From Pyrinomonadaceae bacterium (GTDB lineage Bacteria; Acidobacteriota; Blastocatellia; Pyrinomonadales; Pyrinomonadaceae), in contig JACCTF010001089.1 in assembly GCA_013812565.1 (NCBI GenBank), forward strand, positions 1 through 5,661: a stretch of 5,661 nt of DNA, in the 5' to 3' direction. The first letter of the stretch is position 1. The number at the start of each line of letters is the position of its first letter. This document shows, piece by piece, positions 1 through 5,661 of the stretch. The notes under the pieces are model-generated. The model was given only the letters and a program-made list of their open reading frames with translations, did not search any database and was not told the origin of the DNA. The position numbers and the translations under genes are program-made.

Positions 1-383
1 ATCCAGAAGGCGCCGGCGCGAATCGCCCCCGCGCAGTGGATAAACGCCGGACGATTCTCCGGATCGTCCGTGAGCTTGAGGAACTCGGTCGCCTGCTCCT
101 CCTTCGGCTCTCCGAAAACAACAGGGATGTTGAAATAGCGTAGGCCAAGTTGCTTGGCCGCCGCTTCTTCTTCCGCGGCCCTATGTTCGCCGGGCGGGCG
201 CAGGTTGATGATCGCCTTGACGCCCTCGGCCTTCAGTTTTGCCAGATGCTCTATCCTCGGTTGGCCGCCCGTACAGAACTGCTCATTGATCTGCATGAAA
301 TTGCGAATCGGCGGCGTCTCTTGCTGCGCCGCCACGGGTACTGCTATAAGCCACCAAAGCGAAATGAGCGCAAGTTTTTTCAT
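1..383 (-). CDS. Secreted DUF442 / tyrosine-phosphatase-like protein (3' end outside window)
   Basis: Reading leftward from an ATG at 383-381, 127 codons are open to the window edge, so the C-terminus is missing. The protein starts with a signal peptide (MKKLALISLWWLIAVPVAAQ). The mature part has the pattern of the DUF442 / beta-lactamase-hydrolase-like phosphatase fold: FMQINEQFCTGGQP near residues 29-42, then GVKAIINLRPPGEH near 54-67, and a P-loop HCAGAIRAG near 115-123. The loop is C-x4-R, as in DUF442 and rhodanese-like proteins, rather than the C-x5-R of classical tyrosine phosphatases. A purine-rich ribosome site (aggaggaaggg, complement of 391-401) supports the start. Family members are usually only slightly longer, so probably about 50 residues are missing. 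A periplasmic phosphatase or sulfur-handling role is inference; the substrate is unknown. Confidence 0.85.
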   Translation of the reverse strand, partial: MKKLALISLWWLIAVPVAAQQETPPIRNFMQINEQFCTGGQPRIEHLAKLKAEGVKAIINLRPPGEHRAAEEEAAAKQLGLRYFNIPVVFGEPKEEQATEFLKLTDDPENRPAFIHCAGAIRAGAFW

Positions 384-513
384 GACGTTCCCCTTCCTCC
401 TTCTACTAAACGCGAAGTAACTCCACAGGATTTAGCGTGTCCGGCTGACGGGATATTTGCCCGGTGTCATCATCGTCATCATTGGGTGAGGCGGCAACAC
501 GCATCGAGCCAAG
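384..513. other. Spacer between the Yip1 and phosphatase genes
   Basis: This 130-bp gap holds the ribosome site of the phosphatase gene and a 9-bp direct duplication (gtcatcatc then gtcatcatt, 466-483). It also has a 32-codon minus-strand reading frame (504-406) that starts 9 nt past the Yip1 stop and encodes an Asp run. That frame has no ribosome site and no recognised homology, so I do not call it a gene. I see no convincing promoter or terminator here. Confidence 0.5.
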
Positions 514-1044
514 TTAGCGGGACAGCAGACCCGCACCCAGGACTCCGAGGATGGCGCTTGGAATAGCCACCGCGAGCCAGCCGAGCACGGCAGTGAGAAT
601 CGCCTTTCCGGTGCTAAAGTCTAGTGCCTGACGAATAGCGATGATGCCTGCGATCAGAATCCAAATCCCTAACGCAACCCGAACAAGTCCACCAAACAGA
701 GGAATGATCCCCAGCACATACAACACACCGGGGGCTTGCGCGAAGCCTATGGTGCGAAGCAGTTCCCCCCACGTAGCAGTACCTCCAAGTAGCTTATCCC
801 CGATGAGGTACGTGATCCCCGCCCAGAGCAGCCACCCGAAAATCGCTCCGGCCAAACCGGCGATGATCCCGTAGGTTCCATGACCAGAAGCTCCGATGGC
901 TTGTGCAATGGCGACAAGCGCGATAACGCCCGCCGCTTGTCCCGTTGCAGTGTGGTCAGCCTCAACTTCCTCGTAGATATTTGTGTCTAATTTAGCCGCG
1001 CCGAGCATTCGTTCAGTCCATGAGTGTCGTAGCTGTGTTGTCAT
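514..1044 (-). CDS. Yip1-domain integral membrane protein
   Basis: A 176-residue protein with a soluble N-terminus of about 35 residues, then roughly five hydrophobic segments (about 36-52, 57-81, 99-116, 118-140 and 147-172). The helices are rich in Gly and Ala. The core around WGELLRTIGFAQAPGVLYVL and the following IPLFGGLVRVALGIWIL segment, ending in IRQALD, matches bacterial Yip1-family (PF04893-type) proteins. These are small polytopic proteins of unknown function in bacteria; eukaryotic relatives act in vesicle traffic, which should not be transferred here. The ATG at 1044-1042 follows aaggggg (complement of 1049-1055) with a 4-nt spacer, which fixes the start. It is separated from both neighbours by more than 120 bp, so it may be transcribed alone. 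Confidence 0.85.
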   Translation of the reverse strand: MTTQLRHSWTERMLGAAKLDTNIYEEVEADHTATGQAAGVIALVAIAQAIGASGHGTYGIIAGLAGAIFGWLLWAGITYLIGDKLLGGTATWGELLRTIGFAQAPGVLYVLGIIPLFGGLVRVALGIWILIAGIIAIRQALDFSTGKAILTAVLGWLAVAIPSAILGVLGAGLLSR

Positions 1045-1180
1045 TTGTCCCCCTTAAATATATGTAAACTGAGCCATCAACAATTCGGTGCAAGCTTCAT
1101 CTGAATTATGTAATTGGCAGACGATCTATATCAGCAATCATGCCGCACGGCAAGGCACGCAACCAAAAACATTGATCCGA

Positions 1181-1256
1181 AAAAAATTACCACCGAGACA
1201 CAGAGCGAAGATGAACAAGCATTTGCTGATCATTCTTTATCTCTGTATCACGGTGG
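1181..1256 (-). terminator. Probable intrinsic terminator downstream of the glycine-zipper gene
   Basis: An imperfect palindrome spans 1190-1256. The outer arms ccaccgagacacagag (1190-1205) and ctctgtatcacggtgg (1241-1256) match at 14 of 16 positions as an inverted repeat. Further pairs inside are ATGA/TCAT and AGCA/TGCT around a 2-nt centre. On the minus strand the stem is followed at once by taaTTTTTTT (complement of 1189-1180). It begins 28 nt past the stop codon of the gene at 1285-1914, as expected for a rho-independent terminator. The stem sequence also resembles a palindromic intergenic repeat that I recall from several bacterial phyla. Confidence 0.6.
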
Positions 1257-1284
1257 CCGATGTTGGTCTTGTGTGATTTTACTA

Positions 1285-1914
1285 TTACGGCGCGCTGGCA
1301 CGGATCGTCAACCGGGTACCTGCCCGCAAGTCCAGATCATCTCTCCCCTGTACATAAACTGACCCGGCTCCCGCGCCACCGCCGACCACGGCTCCGATGG
1401 CTGCCCCCTTGCCGCCCCCGGCAATCGCGCCGATCACCGCGCCCGCCGCCGCGCCGATGCCAGAGCGTTTTGCCGTCGTGCTGCCACGGCTTTCTCCCTC
1501 TTCGACGCTGCCTTCATTGTCCACACGCACCGTGTCGCCGTTCGGTGTGCGAACGCTCTCGACGATTCCGGCGAAATCATAGCTACGCCCGTTCATGCGA
1601 ATGCGGTCGAAGTCAAGCGTCAACGCCGAGCGTCCCTTGACTCGCCCTCCGCGGTTAGCGCCCGAGACTCTGCCCGTAATAATCGCTCCGCGATAGCGCG
1701 CTGGACTTGTCACGCGCGCCGTAAAACGATCTCCGTCCTGCGCTGTCCTCGTCGTCAAATCACGGTTGAGCACGGCTACAAGCGTCGCGCCGTCCGACAC
1801 GAGGAAGCGATCAGCGGCTCGCTGTGCAGAGGCTTCCGTTCCTGTCAACGGTGCGGCGCAAAGCAGAACGAGCAGTAAGCCGAGCGCACCAAATTTGTTT
1901 AATTTAATCATCAT
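1285..1914 (-). CDS. Secreted protein with VirB10/TrbI-like barrel region and C-terminal glycine zipper
   Basis: 209 residues. Residues 1-30 form a signal peptide ending in ASA, with likely cleavage before QRAAD. Residues about 36-120 ([30 protein letters not shown], then [20 protein letters not shown]) have the pattern of a small beta-barrel seen in TrbI/VirB10-like and related envelope proteins. Residues about 152-185 are a glycine zipper of GxxxG-type repeats ([20 protein letters not shown] and what follows). The tail [16 protein letters not shown] is typical of this protein type. Two adjacent ATG codons exist (1914 and 1911). The aaggag site (complement of 1918-1923) leaves only 3 nt to the first and 6 nt to the second, so the second may be the real start. 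An outer-envelope location is inferred; the function is unknown. Confidence 0.8.
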   Translation of the reverse strand: MMIKLNKFGALGLLLVLLCAAPLTGTEASAQRAADRFLVSDGATLVAVLNRDLTTRTAQDGDRFTARVTSPARYRGAIITGRVSGANRGGRVKGRSALTLDFDRIRMNGRSYDFAGIVESVRTPNGDTVRVDNEGSVEEGESRGSTTAKRSGIGAAAGAVIGAIAGGGKGAAIGAVVGGGAGAGSVYVQGRDDLDLRAGTRLTIRASAP

Positions 1915-2254
1915 CTTCTCCTTAAATTATTCATTTGTGATATTCAAACCATTGCTCATTTGCGCCGCAAACAAAAATGCAACGTCAACGGCAAGCGACG
2001 GTCGTTGGTATAGATGAGCACACGCGACATCTTGGATGCCACAGGGCCGAAAGTTACGACCCGGCGCTGCTTTACACCTTTTACCGAGATGAGCTGTGCT
2101 TGATAGGAAACAAAGAGGCTAACGGTAACAGTACAGAGTACGAAGTACGAGGTTCGGTGTTGAAGTCAGAGTTAAAGTCAGAGTTAAAGAAAGACCCGGG
2201 CCGAGGGTTAGTAACTCGACACGTCGAACTCCGCACCTCTTACGGCTAACGTTG
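1915..2254. other. 340-bp spacer without a supportable gene
   Basis: This spacer holds the leader of the glycine-zipper gene, including a perfect 13-bp palindrome TTTGCGcCGCAAA at 1959-1971. It also holds the heptamer and 12-bp repeats listed separately (2117-2189). A 90-codon plus-strand reading frame (1977-2249) crosses it, but it has no ribosome site, resembles no family I know, and its C-terminal part is a translation of the repeats. I therefore leave the spacer without a CDS. Confidence 0.5.
2117..2189. repeat. Degenerate 7-bp repeat array plus 12-bp tandem duplication
   Basis: From 2117 to 2165 the sequence splits into seven consecutive 7-mers in register: GGCTAAC, GGTAACA, GTACAGA, GTACGAA, GTACGAG, GTTCGGT and GTTGAAG. 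It then passes into two exact copies of aagtcagagtta (2163-2174 and 2175-2186) plus 3 bases of a third copy. It lies 65 bp past the stop of the DUF4380 gene. Confidence 0.65.
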
Positions 2255-3259
2255 TTAGTTGCGATTTTGCAGGAAAGCTTTTGTGGCTTCAACGGCCGGG
2301 TCTTTCTCCGTCCGTCTGAGCAGCGTGTAGGTGATTGTCTGTTCGATCCGGTCGCCGATGCGCACGTGGCGGAGCGGGCCGAGCATTTCCAATTCAACAT
2401 AAGCCTGCGGGTCTTTGTTTGTATAGACCTCAACGCTGCTTCCCCCGTCCGGGTATTCAGCTTTGTCGATTCGCGGTGAGTCGATGCGTAACACATGTAT
2501 CGCTCCGACCCAGATGAGCGTCCCGGCATCCGAGCCGATCTTATGACTAGCTTGCCGGTCACGGACAACCGATAACAGTCCATCCTTTACCCGCAAGCCT
2601 TGCGGCAATTCGGGTGATTGTTTGTTGTAGCCCGCGGGGTAGATGGAAGTTTGTGGCACCGGCACATAGACGCCAAGCGGGTCTCGAACCTGCGTGACGA
2701 CCCACACGCTGACGCGCTGCGGATTTCCAGCAACCTTCTCGAAAGTGGTAGTAATTTTCATTACTGCCTTTTGCGGATCGAGGTGGATGCGGCGACGCGT
2801 GCGTATGCCGTAGGCAGGATCAACGGGAGAGAGGAGTTCGATGCTCGCGTCATTTACACTGGCTACTACCGGCAGCGAGTCGAAAGCGACTGGTGGCGGC
2901 CACGCGCGTTTGGTGATGCGCGGCCAATCGGCCTGCGGCGCGGGCCATGCTTTGTCGCCGCCGAAGTTGCCCCATTCCTTTGATTCGGGTTCTGGAGACT
3001 TTCCCATCAACTCCTCATTCTCCCAGAACACTCCTTCTTCCCCGACAAACCTAAACTGCATGACTCGGCCGATAGACGGCACGACCACCGCTTCCACTCG
3101 ACCGTTGCTGATAATGATTGAATCAGACCAGCCGTGATACCTGACGCGTTGGACACTCACCCTCTCCGGCTCAGGCGTTGTCTGCCGCAGAACTGCATTA
3201 GTCATACATAACAATACCGTTGCAGCTAACGAGCAGGTGATGGTGAAGATAATGTTCAT
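2255..3259 (-). CDS. Secreted DUF4380-family protein
   Basis: From the ATG at 3259-3257 the product has 334 residues. The N-terminus MNIIFTITCSLAATVLLCMT is a signal peptide or signal anchor. The mature part carries the DUF4380 pattern: RYHGWSDSIIISNG near 40-53, VVVPSIGRVMQFRFVG near 58-73, and WGNFGGDKAWPAPQADWP near 96-113. Many beta-strand-like stretches follow to the end. I recall DUF4380 as related to the galactose-mutarotase-like beta-sandwich fold, so carbohydrate binding or processing is a reasonable guess, but no catalytic activity is established. An in-frame TTG at 3319 would add 20 residues encoded by the 7-bp repeats, so I prefer the ATG, although neither start has a strong ribosome site. 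It follows the carboxypeptidase gene by 128 bp on the same strand. Confidence 0.8.
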   Translation of the reverse strand: MNIIFTITCSLAATVLLCMTNAVLRQTTPEPERVSVQRVRYHGWSDSIIISNGRVEAVVVPSIGRVMQFRFVGEEGVFWENEELMGKSPEPESKEWGNFGGDKAWPAPQADWPRITKRAWPPPVAFDSLPVVASVNDASIELLSPVDPAYGIRTRRRIHLDPQKAVMKITTTFEKVAGNPQRVSVWVVTQVRDPLGVYVPVPQTSIYPAGYNKQSPELPQGLRVKDGLLSVVRDRQASHKIGSDAGTLIWVGAIHVLRIDSPRIDKAEYPDGGSSVEVYTNKDPQAYVELEMLGPLRHVRIGDRIEQTITYTLLRRTEKDPAVEATKAFLQNRN

Positions 3260-3283
3260 ACTCAGAGTTCTGTTTGCCTTAGA

Positions 3284-3406
3284 CGTGACGAGTGACAAGT
3301 AAACAGTGATAAGTGACAAGTCAAGAAACAGAAAGTCCAGATTATCCTGCTTCTACCGCTGCCTACTGCTTTCTGCCTTCTGTCTCGTCACTCTTTACCC
3401 ATCACT
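3284..3406. repeat. Two opposed arrays of degenerate 7-bp repeats
   Basis: On the plus strand 3284-3325 is six 7-mers: CGTGACG, AGTGACA, AGTAAAC, AGTGATA, AGTGACA and AGTCAAG. From 3344 to 3406 there are nine more, in two types: TCTGCCT-like (3351-3385) and CGTCACT/CATCACT-like (3386-3406). The last type is the reverse complement of the first array's unit. GTGACGAG (3285-3292) and CTCGTCAC (3384-3391) form an exact 8-bp inverted pair. The array overlaps the 3' end of the carboxypeptidase gene and fills most of the gap before the DUF4380 gene. Confidence 0.7.
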
Positions 3407-4746
3407 GTTGAGGATTTAAGATTCTCTCTGCCGCTCCATTCACCGTTGCGGTAGACGGCATCCGGCGGGAAGCGCGCTTCGAGGTCTGCCGCACCCCAAT
3501 CAATTTTCACCGCTCTCTCCTTTTTGTAGAACAGCAACGCGGCCTCCGTCCCGGGACGCAACACACCCTGTCTGCACGTGACGTAGTAACCGCGAGCATC
3601 CGCTTCCTCTAAGCCATAAAAGACTGATAGATCACCGACATCTTGAACGCTCGCGCGCCGTTGCGATTTGCTCTCACTCCACGCTGCATCTTCATTGATA
3701 GCGATGTCAGAAGTGAACGGCGACACCCGCGCTTGCCCCGTTTCAAGGCGATTGATCACCAGCGCATTGCGGATGATTAAACTGAAGATCGTCCCGCTCT
3801 CGTTAAATCGTAAACCGTCGTACACCCTTGGATCGGCGCGCTCCACACTCCCATCAGCCAATCCTTTAAGCACCGATGTGAGGGCTACAAAGTTCAACTG
3901 TACCAAATCCATCTCGCTTCTGCCGCGTAGCGCACCTGTTTCAATCAAGACCACGGGCGTTCCCCAGCGTGTGATCAGGTCGCCGAAAGCGCGCGGATTA
4001 AATGTATCGTCGTAGCGCCCGATGTGACCTGAGATAAAAGGCGCGAGCGCTTCGACGATCCGCGCGCATATTTTCTTGCTGCGAATTCTTCCCGGACTAT
4101 CGCTGCCGCTTTCATCAAAGGGTACGGCCAGGAGTGAGATAGCCGCTTGCCGTCCGGTGCCTCCGACCGCCGTGCGCGGATTTTGATTGTGTAAGTTGAA
4201 TCCGATGTCAGGCGACCACTCATCGCGCAGCTTTTTCAACAACTGTCCCTCCGGCGTCACGAGCGCGCGGGCATCACGGTTGATGTCGATGAACTGAAGG
4301 TTGCGCCGTTGAAATAATTCTGCTCCGTCCGGATTCAACATCGGCACGGCACGCAGGGTGATGCTTCGTTCGATGGAACTGACTGTAGAGGTGCGACGAT
4401 TCTGCTGTAGGTAGTGGAACAAATCGATGAGCGCGCTCGTGGCCGTCGGTTCGTCGCCGTGCATCTGTGACCACATGAATACCTTTAGCGGTCCAGTGCC
4501 AAACTCCATCTGATAGATTTCCCGATCAGCAACCGAGCGCCCGACTTCATGTACCGTCACCCCTTCGGCACGCAACCGATCCAGGTACTTTTTCAAATCG
4601 ACGTGGCGCACACGCGACGGATCAGTGTGCGTAATGCGTTGCTGCAACCACTCTGCGTAGAGGGTCTGCGACGTTGGCGCTTGGGCCACGCTGATACCAC
4701 TACAAATCAGCAGCAGCAAACATGCTATTACGGTTTTTACAGGCAT
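3388..4746 (-). CDS. Exported zinc carboxypeptidase, peptidase family M14
   Basis: From the ATG at 4746-4744 the product has 452 residues. It opens with the signal peptide [20 protein letters not shown], cleaved near AQA. The M14 active-site set is complete: zinc ligands H96 and E99 in [14 protein letters not shown], the NPDG segment at 138-141, substrate-carboxylate residues N156 and R157 in DINRD, third zinc ligand H186 in FNLHNQNP, and catalytic E269 in [11 protein letters not shown]. The last 150 residues or so form a separate C-terminal region that I cannot assign. It should hydrolyse peptides outside the cytoplasm, either removing C-terminal residues or trimming wall peptides; specificity is not readable. 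An in-frame GTG at 4800 would extend it by 18 residues but puts non-signal sequence first. No strong ribosome site is seen for either start. The stop codon lies inside the 7-bp repeats. Confidence 0.9.
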   Translation of the reverse strand: MPVKTVIACLLLLICSGISVAQAPTSQTLYAEWLQQRITHTDPSRVRHVDLKKYLDRLRAEGVTVHEVGRSVADREIYQMEFGTGPLKVFMWSQMHGDEPTATSALIDLFHYLQQNRRTSTVSSIERSITLRAVPMLNPDGAELFQRRNLQFIDINRDARALVTPEGQLLKKLRDEWSPDIGFNLHNQNPRTAVGGTGRQAAISLLAVPFDESGSDSPGRIRSKKICARIVEALAPFISGHIGRYDDTFNPRAFGDLITRWGTPVVLIETGALRGRSEMDLVQLNFVALTSVLKGLADGSVERADPRVYDGLRFNESGTIFSLIIRNALVINRLETGQARVSPFTSDIAINEDAAWSESKSQRRASVQDVGDLSVFYGLEEADARGYYVTCRQGVLRPGTEAALLFYKKERAVKIDWGAADLEARFPPDAVYRNGEWSGRENLKSSTVMGKE

Positions 4747-4811
4747 TGGGCGCAAGAGTTTCGTGGTCAAGCTGATGATATTACTCAGATGAATAGTCAC
4801 TTAGGCTGAAT

Positions 4812-5192
4812 GTTGATGCAAGATTCCAGCCGCAAACGAGGTTGATACGACAATCCTCATCATCCGCCGAGTCTATCCGGTTGGATAGTTTATTCCAACT
4901 ATTCAGATCGTTATCAAGCTGCTTCAGTATCACAGTGGATACCCTAACGTAGTCGGTTCGGCTAACTCGATCCACAACTCAGCCAACAATTTATCACTAC
5001 TTGAAAGTGCTCGAAGCAGCATCCTCAAAAACTCGTGCACACAAATCGTCATCCTCGACCGCGACTATAAAGTTCAAGAGAAAGATATGGTGGATACCGG
5101 CTCGGAGTACCGACTTTAGTCGAACTTCTTTCCCACGCCGCGCAACCGCCCGAAGGCAATGCTCCAAACTTTCGTTTGCTTGAAAGCAAAAG
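4812..5192 (+). pseudogene. Possible decayed gene of unknown family
   Basis: One plus-strand frame is open from about 4818 to a TAG at 4886-4888, then again from 4889 to a TAG at 5117-5119 (76 codons). It has no ATG or GTG near its 5' end. Its codons are rich in purine-any-pyrimidine triplets, and it encodes protein-like stretches such as CTQIVILDRDYKVQEKD. Just before the second stop a different plus-strand frame takes over with GVPTLVELLSHAAQPPEGN, ending at a TAA at 5190-5192. This fits a gene remnant broken by one in-frame stop and one frameshift. I do not recognise the family. The antisense frames share the same codon boundaries, so the strand is not certain. Confidence 0.3.
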
Positions 5193-5295
5193 CAGGTAAG
5201 CAACTACCGGTCAGGTCATCGACACAGCGATGCTTCATCCATCACCTTTATCCCCTCGGTGCTTTATTCCCCGACCACTCCAGCGCTACCGAATG

Positions 5296-5304
5296 TGTTA
5301 TAAA
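5296..5304 (+). promoter_or_regulatory. Candidate extended -10 promoter element
   Basis: TGTTATAAA fits the TGn-TATAAT extended -10 form with one mismatch and lies 36 nt before the ATG at 5341. No good -35 hexamer is visible 16-18 bp upstream. The call rests on this one motif and its position. Confidence 0.3.
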
Positions 5305-5340
5305 GTGCATTACAAAGACTTCAATGGAGGGTAATAAGTC

Positions 5341-5605
5341 ATGCGTATCAGACGTCGCGAATTCATTTATGGTGGGGCGGCCGGGATCGCAGCAACGCTT
5401 TCCCATTGGCAGAAATCCGCCTATGCTGCCCTCAAGAATGTGAAGTTCAAGATCGGCCGTGATCGACGCGCTCGCCGACATCGGTTTCAGCCACTGGGCA
5501 CAACTCGAAACGGATTGTCCGACCGACTCGGTCGAAAACGACATGAGGACAAATCTCGGTTACATCCGTGATCTAGCGGCGAAGCGTAACGCGGGCAACG
5601 GGTGA
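5341..5605 (+). pseudogene. Tat-exported sugar phosphate isomerase/epimerase, internally deleted
   Basis: The ATG at 5341 follows ggagg (5326-5330) with a 10-nt spacer. The first 29 residues or so are a twin-arginine signal: RRREFIYGGAAGIAATLSHW, ending at SAYA. Residues up to KFKIG (39 codons, to 5457) match the start of the mature domain of xylose-isomerase-like TIM-barrel sugar phosphate isomerases/epimerases. After that this frame gives basic nonsense and stops at 5569-5571. The next frame, from 5456, reads 49 codons (AVIDALADIGFSHWAQLETD, then the SVENDMRTNLGYIRDLAAKR segment) to a TGA at 5603-5605, which looks like the C-terminal end of the same family. Intact members have about 280-300 residues, so roughly 200 are missing at a junction near 5455-5458. 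The product would be nonfunctional. Confidence 0.7.
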
Positions 5606-5610
5606 CGAGT

Positions 5611-5661
5611 AGTTCAAAGTTCAACCTTTAGTTTGTTTTCAGAAAGGCAAGCTAAAGCTTG
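5611..5661. repeat. Palindromic element running off the right edge
   Basis: Two tandem copies of agttcaa (5611-5624) lead into an inverted repeat. caacctttagtttg (5622-5635) and caagctaaagcttg (5648-5661) are reverse complements at 12 of 14 positions, and the centre adds TTTC/GAAA. The right arm ends exactly at the window edge, so the element probably continues. It begins a few bases past the stop of the isomerase remnant, so it may act as a terminator or be a dispersed intergenic repeat. Confidence 0.5.

Larger units (their letters stand above)
4801..5340. other. 540-bp spacer between divergent genes
   Basis: This lies between the minus-strand carboxypeptidase and the plus-strand isomerase remnant. 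It contains a possible decayed coding stretch (4812-5192, listed separately), a candidate extended -10 element (5296-5304) and a clear ribosome site (ggagg, 5326-5330) serving the ATG at 5341. Minus-strand frames at 4781-4975 and 4997-5203 are codon-for-codon antisense to the plus-strand stretch. They are separated by four stops within 24 nt, so I do not call them. Confidence 0.45.

Noticed and set aside
150..566. Plus-strand 138-codon frame and an overlapping 88-codon frame
   Set aside because: Antisense to the phosphatase gene, whose signal peptide, motifs and ribosome site are clear; the frame only runs on into the spacer.
1045..1180. Promoter for the Yip1 gene using TATATT near the start codon
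   Set aside because: TATATT nearly abuts the ribosome site, too close for a -10 box of this gene, and no alternative pair has acceptable spacing.
1260..1640. Plus-strand 126-codon Arg/Pro-rich frame
   Set aside because: Antisense to the secreted glycine-zipper gene; composition is typical of a shadow frame.
2207..2230. Short palindrome TCGACacGTCGA as a terminator for the DUF4380 gene
   Set aside because: Only a 5-bp stem with a 2-nt loop and no T-run on the minus strand.
1977..2249. Plus-strand 90-codon frame with ATG start
   Set aside because: No ribosome site, no recognisable family, and the C-terminal third (LKSELKSE) is a translation of the 12-bp repeat.
2119..2583. Minus-strand 154-codon frame
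   Set aside because: Overlaps the 3' end of the DUF4380 gene in another frame; its tail (LTLTLTLT) is repeat translation.
3297..3325. Minus-strand promoter TTGACT-17-TACTTG for the DUF4380 gene
   Set aside because: The -10 matches poorly and both hexamers are simply parts of the 7-bp repeat.
3284..3406. CRISPR array
   Set aside because: Units are 7 bp, degenerate and contiguous, with no spacers and no cas genes.
4781..5203. Minus-strand frames of 64 and 68 codons upstream of the carboxypeptidase
   Set aside because: Codon-for-codon antisense to the coding-like plus-strand stretch, separated by four stops within 24 nt, with no good ribosome sites.

Overview
The window reads as a moderately GC-rich bacterial chromosome segment holding mainly genes for exported or membrane proteins. 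The mix suggests an acidobacterium-like organism, perhaps Blastocatellia. It includes a secreted DUF442-type phosphatase, a secreted barrel plus glycine-zipper protein, a DUF4380 protein, an exported M14 carboxypeptidase and a Tat-signal sugar isomerase remnant. Intergenic spacers are loose and rich in short degenerate repeats. The taxonomic guess is inference from gene content; no rRNA or other marker is present.

Layout: five genes lie on the minus strand. From low to high coordinate they are a DUF442/tyrosine-phosphatase-like protein (3' end cut off by the window edge, 1-383), a Yip1-family membrane protein (514-1044), a secreted barrel plus glycine-zipper protein (1285-1914), a secreted DUF4380 protein (2255-3259) and a secreted zinc carboxypeptidase of family M14 (3388-4746). 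On the plus strand, from about 4812 onward, I see mostly decay. There is a stretch of coding-like but interrupted sequence (4812-5192), then a well-formed translation start at 5341 for a Tat-exported sugar phosphate isomerase/epimerase. That gene has lost its middle: 39 N-terminal codons run straight into 49 C-terminal codons in another frame.

Spacers: a 67-nt imperfect palindrome followed by a T-run (minus strand) lies just downstream of the glycine-zipper gene and looks like an intrinsic terminator. Two spacers carry arrays of degenerate 7-bp repeats (2117-2189 and 3284-3406). The second array supplies the last codons and stop codon of the carboxypeptidase gene. Another palindromic element runs off the right edge.

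How the genes work together: spacings of about 130-340 bp give no tight operon. The carboxypeptidase and DUF4380 genes are the best candidates for shared transcription. I see no defence, mobile or biosynthetic system. The most notable observations are the internally deleted isomerase gene and the heptamer repeats, not a new multi-gene system.
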